The notes under the pieces were generated by a model. That model was not told the DNA's origin and searched no databases. It worked only from the letters and a program-made list of their open reading frames with translations. A program made the translations under genes and the position numbers. This document shows positions 1 through 11,107 of a DNA stretch of 64,000 bases, piece after piece. Within the stretch, counting starts at the first letter, position 1. Every line of letters starts with the position of its first letter. The stretch spans positions 186,001 through 250,000 of the forward strand of contig OY101116.1 of NCBI GenBank assembly GCA_956465555.1, given 5' to 3'. Origin of the DNA: Nitzschia sp. pyKryTriq1 (lineage: Eukaryota; Bacillariophyta; Bacillariophyceae; Bacillariales; Bacillariaceae).

Positions 1-1
1 T

Positions 2-340
2 TTCATGGACGACGAAGAGAAAATGCGAGACAAAAGGCGGAAAGAGCAGCGCGAGATGCAAGAAAAGATGAGAGAAGAATACCTAAAGAAGACGGCAGAA
101 ATGAATGAGCAGCGGCAACTCGAGAAAGAGCGTAGAAGAGGAGCAGAGAGACGACGAAATCTCGAACAGCTAGAACTACTAGATGGAATGGCACCAAAAG
201 AAGAGCAACAAGCAACATTGCTGAAAGAGCGAAAGATGGACGATGAGGACAGGGGGGACGAAAGCATAAAGAAAGGGGACCGGACAAGAGAAAGTGCTCG
301 AGGGACGGATCACCCAAAACAAACTGGTATGGAGTTGTAG
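2..340 (+). CDS. 3' end of a charged coiled-coil protein (partial)
   Basis: Open reading frame that is already open at the window edge and ends at a TAG at 338-340. An ATG lies at 5-7, but the frame continues upstream of it, so the gene probably starts outside the window. The roughly 112 visible residues are extremely rich in Lys, Arg, Glu and Gln with heptad-like spacing, which suggests a long charged helix or coiled coil. The last 40 residues are acidic/basic and look disordered. No domain is recognisable, so no function is assigned. It could also be a chance low-complexity frame; codon bias and length are only weak support. Confidence 0.4.
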   Translation, partial: FMDDEEKMRDKRRKEQREMQEKMREEYLKKTAEMNEQRQLEKERRRGAERRRNLEQLELLDGMAPKEEQQATLLKERKMDDEDRGDESIKKGDRTRESARGTDHPKQTGMEL

Positions 341-1921
341 TAGTGAGGGATTATCAGAAGGGTCGAGGGGCTGGTACGGTATCATAGAAAAGTGGCAAAA
401 CCGCGGTACTTTCATAGGAACTATGCATGTTCGGGTTGAATGATGTTGTGCTGACACGACTCCGTATTGTCGGCTGGCACAGCTGATGTAACCTCCAACC
501 ATGTTGTCGGTCCTGCTGGTACCGGTACTCCCTAACTTAGACATAATACTACCACGAATATAATATCATAAACATATCAAAGTATTTGGATCGTCTTCTC
601 TCTAGTAGTACTTGTACCGGTAGAGTAGAGCGTGCTACTATCATCATCTCTTCTAATGATAATCTTCTGAGCATTATGTCTCCTCTACTACTACTGTACT
701 AGCTTGTAGTACTAGTAGTAACAGCAAAGATACGGTCAGTGACTCATCTGACGTATGAACAACGAATGAATAGCAAATCCTCATCACAATGGCAACGCGG
801 ACTAAAAGTAGTACCGGTATGCTCCAAAGGCTCCGTTTCGCTCATCGATGTTATGCAATCACAGATTGAAGATTCCTTGGTAGGAAAGTACTTGGTATTT
901 GGTGGTTTTTTTCAGCCATCTCACTACTAATAAGGACTACTTCTTGACTGCAAATAATTGTGATATTGTATGTTACTGGTACCACGCATTCATTAGCTGG
1001 AACACGTGGCATGACGCACGCATGCATAGGTGCGTGGTCGACGAGGACACCGACCGTACCATTTCGCTCAGGTTCTCTCTTCTCTCCACTGGTTTTGTGG
1101 ATTGCAGATATTGCATTGAGCAATAAATGCTGGGAATGCAAGTTCGCAGGCACTTTGTTCGACTAATTATTAGCTGGCCGTCGAGCTGACGGGGGCAAGG
1201 TTCTGATTACGTACAGGTATGATACGCTTCGACAAGAGCGCTACGAGAACAATAGATACCGTGCAGATATAGATATTGGAGAACAAAGAAGAGGAAGATA
1301 CCTGATAATTCTCTGGTTTTATCCGAGATGGCAAAAAGTTCTTCCTCGTCTTCAAAGAGACCCTATTTTATGAGATGCTTTGAGTCAAAATCGGTGAATT
1401 CAAAACCTCTCCTGAGCTAACCCACGTAGCAATAGTACTAGAAATGGTTCATTCGTTCTTCAATGTTAGAAAGTGCCCAGTGAGATTTCGGAGGAATAGT
1501 GGTTCATGTTCGGAGAAGCGGGCGTCGGTACTTCGTACAAATAAAAGAGCGTAACTACCTTGAATTTGTCTTCAACACCGTCAATGCACTATTTGCTTCG
1601 GTGGATGCCGCTTCTCTGAAGCCTCCCGCCCAGCTCCCGCCTACGGAAAGTCATTTTGAACGTATCATAATATGTACTCTAACTTGAAGCTTGAGCAACA
1701 ATAGTTCTGCCGGAGGAATACCTGTAGATTCTTCCGGAGGAGAAGCAATTTCCTTTATTTATTCCTTTAAACCGAGGGCATATACGTTCGGCACCATAAT
1801 TGTCCGTCGTCAGAGCGACTCGCCACCTACCCGTGCCCAACGAACGAAGATCGATGCAGAACCGATGAAAAGCAACAAAAGTTCATCCCCATAAAATTCA
1901 CCTTCGAAAATCGAAAACATC
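341..1921. other. Intergenic, no supported gene
   Basis: About 1.6 kb between the coiled-coil tail and the HSF gene. Only short overlapping frames on both strands, none with a recognisable motif. It contains scattered self-complementary words of the GTAC/CTAGTAG type (for example around 590-720) that recur in most intergenic stretches here. The last few hundred bases are presumably the HSF promoter and 5' UTR. Confidence 0.5.
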
Positions 1922-2948
1922 ATGATGTACCAAAACCAGGAAGACGCTATGATCTACAAGAACGAAGACAAAGCCGATGGCCAAGTTACCGGTGCTGCGG
2001 CACAGGTCCCTCCTCCGCAGTTTCCCTTGCGCCTTCACGACATGCTTGATCAAGCCGAACAAGAGGGCTACCAGCACATCGTTTCGTGGTTGCCTGAAGG
2101 CAACGGGTTCCAGATTCATGATCCTGAAGCCATGCTTCCGATCCTCCAGAAGTGTGGTTTCAATCAGAGCAAGTATAAGTCCTTCTTGCGTCAGCTGCAG
2201 AACTATGGCTTCCGAAGGTAAGCGAGGAGTTGCGCTATTTTGTTCATCAACTTGCTCCTCTCTTTGCTCTTTCGCTCACACAACTTCCAAATTTTGTGCT
2301 GCTCCTCTCAGGGAAATTCGCGGTCCCCTCAAAGGCAAATGCACCCACGAATTGTTTGCTCTAGGACGAAGAGAGCTTTGTCAGAACATGAGAAGAATCC
2401 GAAAGTCGGGTTCGGAAGATAGTTTCAACCTCAAGCCTACCAAGAGATCAACTGGAAGTATTGCATCCCAAGCCATCGCCCTGAGCGAGGGACAGGGATA
2501 CGCTCGAGCGGCACTCTCGGCTCCCTCCATGACAGGCAACGCAAGCTTTTCGAGCACAGGAATGAGCATGAACTTTGCAAGGATGGGCTTGATGAACAGC
2601 AATAATAACAGCTCTTACAACAACGGGAACAGCATGAGAAACGCCAACTTTGATTTTGTTCCCAAGGCTCCTGTGACGATGGGTTCAAGACTTACCAGCG
2701 ACAAATCTCGGCACCACAAGAGTCTTTTGATGAACGGAGCGGATCAGCTAATCTGGGACATTCAAAAAGAACTATCGAAAGTCAGTAATCAGAAATCGTC
2801 CGCACAACAAGATTTGGAACCTCTCAGTTTCCGTAGTCCTCGTTCGGCCCTTCCTCTCGTCATTGATGGGATGAACGAACGGGAAGTGACTGAGACGATG
2901 TGCTCTATCTTCCTGGAAGAACCATCTCTTGAAGACACGTATGCTTAA
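1922..2948 (+). CDS. Heat-shock-factor-type DNA-binding protein
   Basis: Two exons, 1922..2217 and 2312..2948, giving 310 aa. The 94-bp intron runs from GTAAGC to a CTCTCAG acceptor and splits an Arg codon (AG|G). The HSF DNA-binding domain spans roughly residues 34-120: FPLRLHDML, then HIVSWLPEGNGFQIHDP, QSKYKSFLRQLQNYGF (recognition helix and wing start) and, after the intron, the HELF..GRRELC segment that closes the fold. The C-terminal half is Ser/Asn/Gly-rich, as in activation regions, and I see no clear oligomerisation coiled coil. HSF-like regulators are the largest transcription-factor family in diatoms; targets cannot be inferred. The intron position inside the domain, just after the GFRR wing, supports the join. 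Confidence 0.9.
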
Positions 2949-2994
2949 GTGCAACGATCAATTTTGCCGCTCGAAACATTCAAATCAGGTTGTA

Positions 2995-3000
2995 AATAAA
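2995..3000 (+). terminator. Putative poly(A) signal of the HSF gene
   Basis: An AATAAA hexamer about 50 bp after the HSF stop codon, overlapping a TGTAA word. The position suits a polyadenylation signal, but diatom signals are degenerate, so this is only suggestive. Confidence 0.3.
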
Positions 3001-3336
3001 TGTCAATAGTCGAATTCAGGCCTTAATGTATTTTCAGTTTTCAGTATCTAGCCAATATACATAATAGGAATATCAGTATGGAATACGGTTGCTTGGTGAC
3101 GATTTCCAGCTTCGAACACACTTTTCGCTGTTTGTACGTGTAATACTAGTAGCGCTCACGTCCTTTGATTGAGTTGTCCTCCCTGCCAGAGATGTCGAGT
3201 GGTCGTCTATTTCGATCCAAAGTCAGCCATGCGGTGTGTTCAATGTCTTTTTCTTTGGCACTCATTTGATCGAATATTAGTCTCCTACTACGCAGTTGCT
3301 CTGGCCACCATCATGTACGAGGCTGCTGCTTCTTAT
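3001..3336. other. Convergent intergenic spacer
   Basis: 3' flanks of the HSF gene (+) and the acyltransferase gene (-), which converge here. Nothing else recognisable. Confidence 0.4.
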
Positions 3337-5381
3337 TTATTTGGCTTCTTGTTTGGGTTCGGCACTCTTCAGTTCCTCCCACTGTTTGCCATCCAACCAT
3401 GCGTGTAGCTCGTCTTTGTGCAAATCCACTCCTTTGGTTGCAAATTGACCCACAACGGCATTAAAAGTTGCCAGGAACTCATCGCCCGACTTTTTGGGAA
3501 AAATTATTAGGATCCAAAGGTGATAGATATATAGATAGTTGATTGTTTAGACGACGAGTTAGCGAGATATAGCGAGTGACGAACGAACGAACGAACGAAC
3601 GAACGAACGAACGAACGAACGAACGAACGAACGAACGAACGAACGAACGAACGAACGAACGAACGAACGAACGAACGAACGAACGAACGAACGAACGAAC
3701 GAACGAACGAACGAACGAACGAACGAACGAACGAACGAACGAACGAACGAACGAACGAACGAACGAACGAACGAACGAACGAACGAACGAACGAACGAAC
3801 GAACGAACGAACGAACGAACGAACGAACGAACGAACGAACGAACGAACGAACGAACGAACGAACGAACGAACGAACGAACGAACGAACGAACGAACGAAC
3901 GAACGAACGAACGAACGAACGAACCTACCTTGTACCTGCGCCCCTTCGGATAGACTCGGATGCGTACTTCTCTTCCAGTCACAGTCATTCCGATATCATC
4001 CCGTGCATGCCAGAGTCGATGCGTTCCGTGCAATGCCATCATTTGGATGGGCCGTTTCGACATTTTAGCCAGAGTGAAGGCTCCTGGAAAACAAGGCAAC
4101 AAACTATCTTCGGGGTTGGGATTCAGCTGGCCTTCCGGCAAAATCCCAATATCAAAACCCTCATCAAAGGCTTTTTTGGATTGTTTCAACAAGTTCTTGA
4201 AAGACGCAAGATCATAATCGTTATCTTCTCCCGCCTTGTTGGCAGCCATCTGGACTGGAATAAAGCCGCACTGTTGGAATAGTAGTTTCGTGATTGGATT
4301 GTCTTCCAGTTGCTTCCACTGATCAATCGATCAATCAATCAATCAATAATTTCGACAGAGTTGAAAGGAGTAAATGAGTAATAATATGAAAGACTCGATA
4401 CAATGAAATGATATGATATGATATGATATGATATGATATGATATGATATCAAACAGGCAAACAAGAAAAAAGGAAGACCACATCATCACACCACACCAAC
4501 ATTATACGTACGTATACAATCTTGATGGGTCGTTTTTGCTTTCCACGCAATTTCTTATCGGCAGCCAGTAGCATGAAGACATCCAGCTGGGAACTATGGT
4601 TACAAACCCAAATTGATGGCTCGGGTGGCTCTGATAATGCTGATGCTTCCACCATGACAGGATCATTATTACTATCATCATCATCGTCGTCATCGTCGTC
4701 TACATCATTAATATGCGGAGGAATGGCGTCAATTTTGCAAAAGGGAATCAGTCGAAGCAACCAACGAGCACAAAATTGACCGGCCCTGAGTGACAATTGT
4801 TCTTGCCGAAGTTTGGAAATGAGACCCAACCGATGGAGAATAAAAGGTGGAAAGAGAGCGATCGGTAACGTCAAGCACATGGAAGTAATGAACATCATCA
4901 TACCAATCTTTATATGGAAAGAAAAGGAAGGAAGGAAGGAATGGATGAATGAAAGCATGGATCATCGAAAGGTTAGAAGATGACTCGTAAGAAACAGTAT
5001 CAATATCATAATGCCTATAGTAGTCAACAGGAAACGAGTGTACCTACGTACCTTGGTAAGAGCCGCCGAAATTTTTCCCAACGGTTTGACAGACCTGGGG
5101 GAGGAGGAGGAGGAGCCTTGTTGAAACAAATAACTTTGTACTGCCGCATCACTATTTCTCGATGATGAAGAATCCAGGACCGAGGCCCGCAACTCCTCGA
5201 CACAACTCCTCGCCCGTGGTGTCACGCTATACCGCCCAGCGGCATGATGCAAAGTACCAGTAATAGTAGTAAAGCCCTCGGTATCCTGGATAACAGTACT
5301 GGCACAGAAAACGAGAATACCCAGTAGTAGCATCCTGCTCGACATCCACGCTGCGCCAACGGATGGAAACTTCATAATCAT
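3337..5381 (-). CDS. 1-acyl-sn-glycerol-3-phosphate acyltransferase (LPAAT), plastid type
   Basis: Transfers an acyl chain to lysophosphatidic acid to make phosphatidic acid in glycerolipid synthesis. Four exons on the minus strand: 5381..5052, 4907..4512, 4318..3929 and 3489..3337. All introns are phase 0; the product is 422 aa. The N-terminus has a hydrophobic signal-like stretch followed by DTEGF, resembling a diatom plastid signal plus transit peptide (inferred). Exon 2 carries a membrane segment and the catalytic H-x4-D box NHSSQLD (H214, D219). Exon 3 carries the glycerophosphate-binding block GILPEGQ (E304), with Gln where many family members have Thr, and the conserved LPCFPGAFTLAK. 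Oddities: a run of nine Asp after the membrane segment, and 86 GAAC units in the last intron. The last exon was found only through its splice acceptor and frame (starts SGDEFLATF). Confidence 0.88.
3581..3924. repeat. (GAAC)86 microsatellite in an LPAAT intron
   Basis: A perfect run of 86 GAAC units (344 bp) lies just inside the donor of the last LPAAT intron (3490..3928). Because four-base units close every 12 bases, the run has no stop codon in any frame. On the minus strand it reads as repeated SFVR in phase with exon 3. Confidence 0.98.
4409..4449. repeat. (ATATG)n microsatellite in an LPAAT intron
   Basis: About eight copies of a five-base ATATG unit inside the second LPAAT intron (4319..4511). 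Confidence 0.85.
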
Positions 5382-6259
5382 ACTGCGAGCAATCCTTCTT
5401 CTTGTCTACCAAAGCGAGGATCGTCGGACTTGCTATCAAGCAGCACGGTACGCAGTAAAAGATGCGGGGTTGATGCCAAGGTCCCGAATCCTTTTCTTTG
5501 GTTCAACAAACGAGAGAGAGGATGTGTACGTCTCTTGCTGCTTGTAGAGTAACAACAGAGCTGTTGGGACGCACACTTGGATGAGTGCATAATAGTACCG
5601 GTACGGTAGTAGTGTCATAGTCTCGCGTCATCGCGTCTCAATCTTTTTGTTGGCATTCTCGTTGAGAGCCAATCAGATCGGAGAAAGAAGCACACGATTC
5701 TCGCTGATGTCATTCAACTGCTCCTCTGCGCTATTTTGCCTTTCGTTGACCCAATTTCGTTCCCGAGCAGGATGACGTCAAAGAATTAAAAATCCTGGAG
5801 AGCACGAACAATAACGAACACACCAGTGACGACCAATTGGAAAAAATTACCAGCACCACCACCCGCTATGAACTATTATTACCCTCGATTCTTCACCCTT
5901 CTCATCATCCCTGGTAATCTACTACTAGTAGATAGAAGTGTAGCGACTTTGAGAAGCGCCAAAGAACTAATACTAGTCGTATAATTTCGTGTCGTTCCTT
6001 GGCCGAGGAGTGAAGAACAGAAATTTGGGAATATTAGCTATGCTGTAGTATAGTAGGTCTTGATCCTCGTTGTTGGATCGTTGTATTTCGTAGTAACAGC
6101 AGCACGCCATACTATTATTCCCGTCTTCAGAAACCATTCATTCATTCATTCATTCATTCATTCATTCATTCATTCATTCATTCATTCATTCATTCATTCA
6201 TTCATTCCCGTCCCTTCCCTTCCCTGTCGTGATGCCTTCCTAATCAACTAGCTAGCTAG
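5382..6259. other. Intergenic with ATTC microsatellite
   Basis: Upstream region of the LPAAT gene and downstream region of the glycosyltransferase-like gene. No convincing coding frame on either strand. Holds an ATTC run at 6136-6207. Confidence 0.5.
6136..6207. repeat. (ATTC)18 microsatellite
   Basis: Eighteen tandem ATTC units (72 bp) just downstream of the glycosyltransferase-like gene, followed by short GCTA and GATG runs. Confidence 0.95.
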
Positions 6260-7440
6260 CTAGATGGATGGATGAGGCTTCTTATATTTCCTTCCATCCA
6301 AATGTACAATCATAGGTGGACCCTCACCCTGTTTCCCGTACAGATAGGTTCCCCAATAGGAGCAATTTTGTGCGCCCAAGTCATTCATCACTGTCTCCAT
6401 GGCGCGTACGCCCTCCCAATCCTCCTCCTTGAAGGTGCTACTATTATTGGAAAAGAAGAACATTTCATCGTAATACGACTTGCGTGTGAAATGATTGCTG
6501 GTAGTGAAACAACAACAACCACAACAACAACCACGACAAGAAGCAAGAAGAAGAACAAAGTATGGTAAAGAAACAACAAACAAAAGGAGGCAATCGCGTC
6601 AGAACAACTCGTCGAGGGTACAAGTTCTTATGTACTCGAGTAGTACATTAGTAGTACATTATAGTACATTGGTACTTACTTGTCACTCCACGTGTGCGTC
6701 TTGGCCAATGCAATACCATTGGCTTCCAAGTCGACTTTTGTCCCACACAGGCCCATTATTTTGTCTCGATTCCTCACCAACGTCTTTCGTCGACTGAAAC
6801 GAACCAGTCGGACTTCCTCTGGATAATCTCGAAAGGTTTGGACGAGTGCTGGATGATCAATGGGAGAAATAAATGGAAAGTCGTGTTGTATCAGGTATAC
6901 AAACTCCGTACGCACTGCTTTTTGCATGGCCATGCGGACGTTGCCCACAAGATAAATCTGATGCTCCTGTGGCAGAATTGTAATGTTTCTGTTGCTGCTG
7001 CTGCTGCTGCTGCTGTTGTTGTAGGCTGCACCCAGCGATTGAATATATTGATTCAGAACCATCCGACTGTCTTCTTTCCTACCATTCTTCGGTAGTCCAT
7101 CCACTGTAATGATAATGGGCGTGTCTGAAGGAAGACCTTGGATGTGTCGAAGCGAAGCAATCGTCTGGTTGATCAGCTCCAGGGATGGATGACTTGGAAT
7201 CAGACTGGAAGTAATAATTATTGTCGTGTCAGCAGCAAACACTGGTGCTGTATTCTTATCCGACTTTGGTGACGACTCCTGCTGGATAGCTGCTGTCGCC
7301 GGGTCATCCTCACTGTAATGATGATAGGGTCTTCGGAATCGAAGGAGATTCAAGAATGCGAGGAGGACTAGCAGCGTGGTTGCTGCCGCCATTTTGGTTT
7401 GACGACGATACGAGGATGAGGAGCGGTGGTGCTGCACCAT
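6260..7440 (-). CDS. Type II membrane protein, glycosyltransferase-like
   Basis: Two exons, 7440..6680 and 6497..6260, 332 aa. The 182-bp intron splits an Asn codon (AA|C) and restores the motif SDNNHF. A basic N-terminus, a single hydrophobic helix at about residues 18-32 and a lumenal remainder give Golgi-type topology. The ectodomain begins with a strand-helix unit (TTIIITSSLIPSHPS, then TPIIITVDGLP) and has TEFVYLIQHDFPF, resembling the acidic centre of nucleotide-sugar enzymes. It ends with YYDE, CSYWGTYLYG and HLDGR motifs that I recall from unassigned diatom proteins. A GT-A-like transferase is an inference; donor and acceptor are unknown. A Ser run (about residues 144-150) is encoded by a microsatellite. 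Confidence 0.72.
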
Positions 7441-7523
7441 GATGATGATGATGATGATGATGAGGAGGAGGAGGAGGATGATATCTTTTATGAAAAATAA
7501 TGCACTCTTGTCATCTGATGAAC

Positions 7524-7670
7524 TTAATATGATTCTTTGCCCAAGAGGCTGCCTTTCCGAGATGTGTGGTATTCGTCGGAATGCACACGTTTTTGTAGTA
7601 AAAGCTCAACGAGAATGAAGAACGGCAACAAACCGATGATGACAAGAACAAGAAGTTCAGATCTGTCCAT
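7524..7670 (-). CDS. Possible 48-aa single-span membrane protein
   Basis: A short minus-strand frame from ATG at 7670 to TAA at 7524. It has a charged start (MDRSE), one strong hydrophobic helix (residues 6-26) and a basic, polar tail. An upstream in-frame stop sits near 7723. A neighbouring frame (MAGALHVHPFNGNP, ATG near 7762) could be a first exon spliced to it across a 47-bp GTGAGC...AAG intron, keeping phase 0, but that is very short for an intron. No homologue recognised. It could equally be untranslated sequence of the gene downstream. Confidence 0.25.
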   Translation of the reverse strand: MDRSELLVLVIIGLLPFFILVELLLQKRVHSDEYHTSRKGSLLGKESY

Positions 7671-7972
7671 ATTCTTGTGGGCGACGATGCGGGAGTAATA
7701 TCTCTCCCGGCGCGCTCACGGGGTTTCCGTTGAACGGATGCACATGGAGCGCGCCGGCCATCATTTCCCGCCACCGAATAAATAAGAAGAAGAAGATGAT
7801 GAAACTGGAAGATCGAAACTCGCTCGGAAAATAACGCAACGATGATGGTAGAACCATACTTACTTGTGCTATTGCGTCATAAAAAAAGCAAGCTTATTTC
7901 TACAATCACCTTTTAAAAAATTTGATTTGATTCCGATACGTACACGTACGTGAAAGCTTTATTTGAACGAGC
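7671..7972. other. Intergenic, putative promoter of the R-SNARE gene
   Basis: About 300 bp that probably holds the start region of the VAMP7-like gene on the plus strand. No distinct element recognised. Confidence 0.35.
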
Positions 7973-8899
7973 ATGACGATCGTATACGCAGTGATTTGTC
8001 GGGCACGAGATGCTGGTGTTCTGGTGGAGGTCGCGACCGAAGCCTTGGATGGAAGCAACGCTCCGCAAGTGACCACGGCGCTTATGGAGCATCTTCGCGA
8101 TCATCCAGCGGCCATGAAAGAGGGCGACTTGAAGACGTTTGTACATCGTAACGGCAATGGTGACTGGGATGGCGACGACTTTTTCAGTCAATTCATGCAG
8201 GCGTGTACTGTATCCATCACCACCAGTGACGATCTGGATTTAGGCGCAGTCCAAGAATATTACTTTCATTTATGGTACCACGCGGGTGTATTTTATTGCT
8301 GCTTGTCCGACAATCCACAACCAAAAGAACAAAAAGTGTGAGTACTCTACTGGAGTTACGACGTTCTGCTCGCTCTGGTCGGTCCTGCTGTATGAAGCAA
8401 TATCAATGCCCACTCACATTGGACTTCTTCTCTTCTTCTTCTTCACTTCTTCTTTTACAGCAACTTTGCATTCCTGCAGGCGATCGCAAATGACTTTACA
8501 GCTGCGTACTCGGCGAGACGGATTCGCAATTGCAACGCCTATGCTCTAGACAAAGACTTTCGACCGACGCTGAGAACCGCACTGGACTATTACAATACAA
8601 ACGCCAAGAAGTTGAGTCAGGATGCCAAGGTCAATGCATTGATGGCGCAAGTGGAAGATATGAAAAAAGTGCTGGGAAGGAACATGACTCTAATGATTGA
8701 CAGAGAAACCAAAATTGATCGATTAGTGGAAAAATCACAACAAACGCGCAGGGATAGCTTGGTATTCAAGCGGAAATCGATTCGAATGAAGAGAGAGATA
8801 AGAAATAAGTCTTGGAAGATGACGCTCTTGATGGCGGGATCCGTTTGTCTTATCTTTCTCATTTTCATCTTCACCGGCATTCGAAAAGGTTGGCTGTAG
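7973..8899 (+). CDS. R-SNARE with longin domain (VAMP7-like)
   Basis: Membrane-fusion protein that pairs with Q-SNAREs on endosomal, vacuolar or plasma membranes. Two exons, 7973..8337 and 8461..8899, 267 aa. The 123-bp intron (GTGAGT...TTTACAG) splits a Val codon. The N-terminal 150 residues fit a longin domain: MTIVYAVICRARD start, EYYFHLWYHAGVFYCCLSD strands, then after the intron FAFLQAIANDFTAAY. The SNARE motif runs about residues 175-240 (LMAQVEDMKKVLGRN), with Arg203 in the zero-layer position (MIDRETK) as in R-SNAREs. A single C-terminal membrane anchor covers about 242-261. VAMP7 rather than YKT6 is preferred because the tail is a transmembrane helix, not a prenylation box. Confidence 0.9.
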
Positions 8900-9491
8900 G
8901 CTTTTTTAACAGGTTATAGGTTCAGCCCTGGATGTTAACGTGACTGTGATGCAGAATATCGATATAAGGCCCATTCTTGGTTGTTGATGGTGTTCCAATG
9001 AGAATCGACTTCTACTACTAGGATGAAAAATGAGCTTTGGAACAAAAAGTCATTGCATATGGCGGCGCTGTTGATGGATGGGAGGGACCCCATCTTTCTC
9101 CGTGTATGGATGTTCCTTTCCACCAGCATCCGAAGGTTTGGTTTCAAATGAAAGACTTTAATCAAAGTGGACGCGATGTAACAGTGTGTCGATCGATGCG
9201 AGGCTTAGTATTTGCAATGACTAAAGGAGACTATTCATTCGTAATGATAAAGCTGCTACACTTGTCAACTCATTAACAACCATGTGTATAATCGTCTATT
9301 TTGCAAATTTGAATACCTATTATGCAGCAAACACTTCGAAGCAATCGCAACAATAATGTAAATGCTGTTTCAGATTATTGACGGAAGACCCAAACTACTA
9401 CTGTACTGTACGAGTACTGAGTACTGTACTGGAATATACTGTCTGCATTTTTTGTTCTTTTGGGTCTTGGTCGAGTTTCTCGGCATCTAGC
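8900..9491. other. Convergent intergenic spacer
   Basis: 3' flanks of the R-SNARE (+) and LPOR (-) genes. Short frames only. Around 9400-9440 there is a dense run of GTAC/AGTACT words. Confidence 0.45.
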
Positions 9492-11107
9492 CTACTCTTC
9501 GAGCTTACCACCTTTGTACATTTCCTTCTTCGATAAACCGACCGCTTCTCGGCTCAAATCCCACATTTTCCTGGCAGTCTTTTGATCCCGGACAGCATCC
9601 GATTGCTCGTTCTCGAAGATCTCACCACCCGAGCCGCCGGCTCCCCTCGGCTTTCCATCGGGGCTCCAACGACCAACGGTCTGGGCGCCTCCATTCCAAC
9701 TCCAGTAGACTCCAGACTTGTTACATTGAGGATCATCGATGACTTGAGCAAGACGCTCTCCAGCTTCCTCCTCGCTGACGTATCCACCGGTGACATACTT
9801 CATGAACAGTGGGAAGATCTGACCAAAAAAACGAAAGAAAGAATCATGTGAGCAAAACATATAGGGATCGATATTAGTAGTACGATGATCCAGCAGGTAG
9901 GGCACAGAATACTTACTTTTCGGAACCAAGTTCTCTTTTCACGGAAGAGGGCGGTCTCGGCGATGCAACCGGGGTACATGCTCGAGAATATAATGCCAGT
10001 ATCATCGTGGTATCTTCGGTGAAGCTCAGAAACCGTCATCATGTTGCAAACCTATATGGGAATAAAAGAGGGACGGTGAGAGAGTTTTCTAACGAAGCAC
10101 AGACAATGAACGAGAAAATCATTCTTTTTCAGAGGGTCTCCCGTACCTTGGCATCCTTGTAAGCTTTTGCGCCAAAGAAAGGTTTTCCGTCCGCCATGGC
10201 AACAGGTTTTCTCGCTCCCTTTTCAAAACCTTGAAGCTTTCCAAGATCCGCTTGTGGGTAAACAAGACCTCCACCGACAGTGTTTGTATTTCCAGTGATA
10301 GATCCAACAATGCATACACGGGCCCCCTTGGCCTTGCTCATATCGTCCAAGAGCAAATTGACAAGAAGGAAATGCCCAAAGTGGTTGACACCCATGGACA
10401 TTTCGAAGCCATCATCAGTCCAAGCTGGCTCTGGGTCCTTGGGCTTGTAAACAGCAGCGTTGCAGATGAGGTGAGTCAGAGGCCGAGCCGATTTGAAGGC
10501 CTTGAGGTTCGCAACGAAGTCCCGAACACTTTGCAGACTGGCCAACTCGAGCTTCATGACCGTGTAGGAGTTTTCAGGGAAACCATTTTCCTTGGCAACT
10601 GCAAAACGACAAGGAACGAGAAGAACGATGATGATGGTGTGTCAGCAATAGTATTTACGTCCAAGAATTTCCCCCTCAAATCGATAACCAATAAATAGTC
10701 GTACCTCGCTTTCCCTTTTCCACGTCACGGACGGCCATGACAACAAAGTATCGACCGGTTTTGGCTAGAACCTTGGCACACGCCAGTCCTAGACCCGACG
10801 AAGCACCCGTGATGACGACCAGTTTTCTCAAACCGATTTTAACACCACCCAGCACCTTTGGAACCTCCTTTTCCTCTGGCGGGTAGTACTTTTCGGTAAT
10901 GTCCACATTTTGAAGAAGAGCGTTCAACTCAGTGCTTGAACAGTGCTTGTTCACTGCTGCTTGTTCCATCATCGAGAAGACTTCATGACCGACGGTGGTG
11001 GGAGCAGGAGTAGTAGCGACACCACCACGAGCCACATTCCTCGTCATGGCTGGCATGAAGCCCATCGCGAGCGACGCGAGACATGCGATAGAAATAAGAC
11101 GCATCAT
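9492..11107 (-). CDS. POR: Light-dependent NADPH:protochlorophyllide oxidoreductase
   Basis: Reduces protochlorophyllide to chlorophyllide in light, a plastid step of chlorophyll synthesis. Four minus-strand exons: 11107..10705, 10598..10147, 10051..9917 and 9818..9492; 438 aa. Every junction restores conserved sequence (KRVAKENG, DAKVCNMM, FRKIFPLF). It is a short-chain dehydrogenase: Rossmann TGASSGLG at 100-107, catalytic YxxxK at Y281/K285 (AYKDAKV). The 3' half matches [40 protein letters not shown], and a C-terminal [15 protein letters not shown]. The leader [19 protein letters not shown] has a hydrophobic signal peptide ending near a Phe, the diatom plastid import pattern. Two adjacent ATGs exist; I start at the first. 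Diatoms usually carry more than one LPOR gene, so which paralogue this is remains open. Confidence 0.95.

Noticed and set aside
3576-3953. Long open frames through the GAAC array on both strands (repeated TNER or SFVR)
   Set aside because: Four-base repeats without stop words are open in every frame. The minus-strand splice sites and a downstream exon continuing the acyltransferase show the array is intronic.
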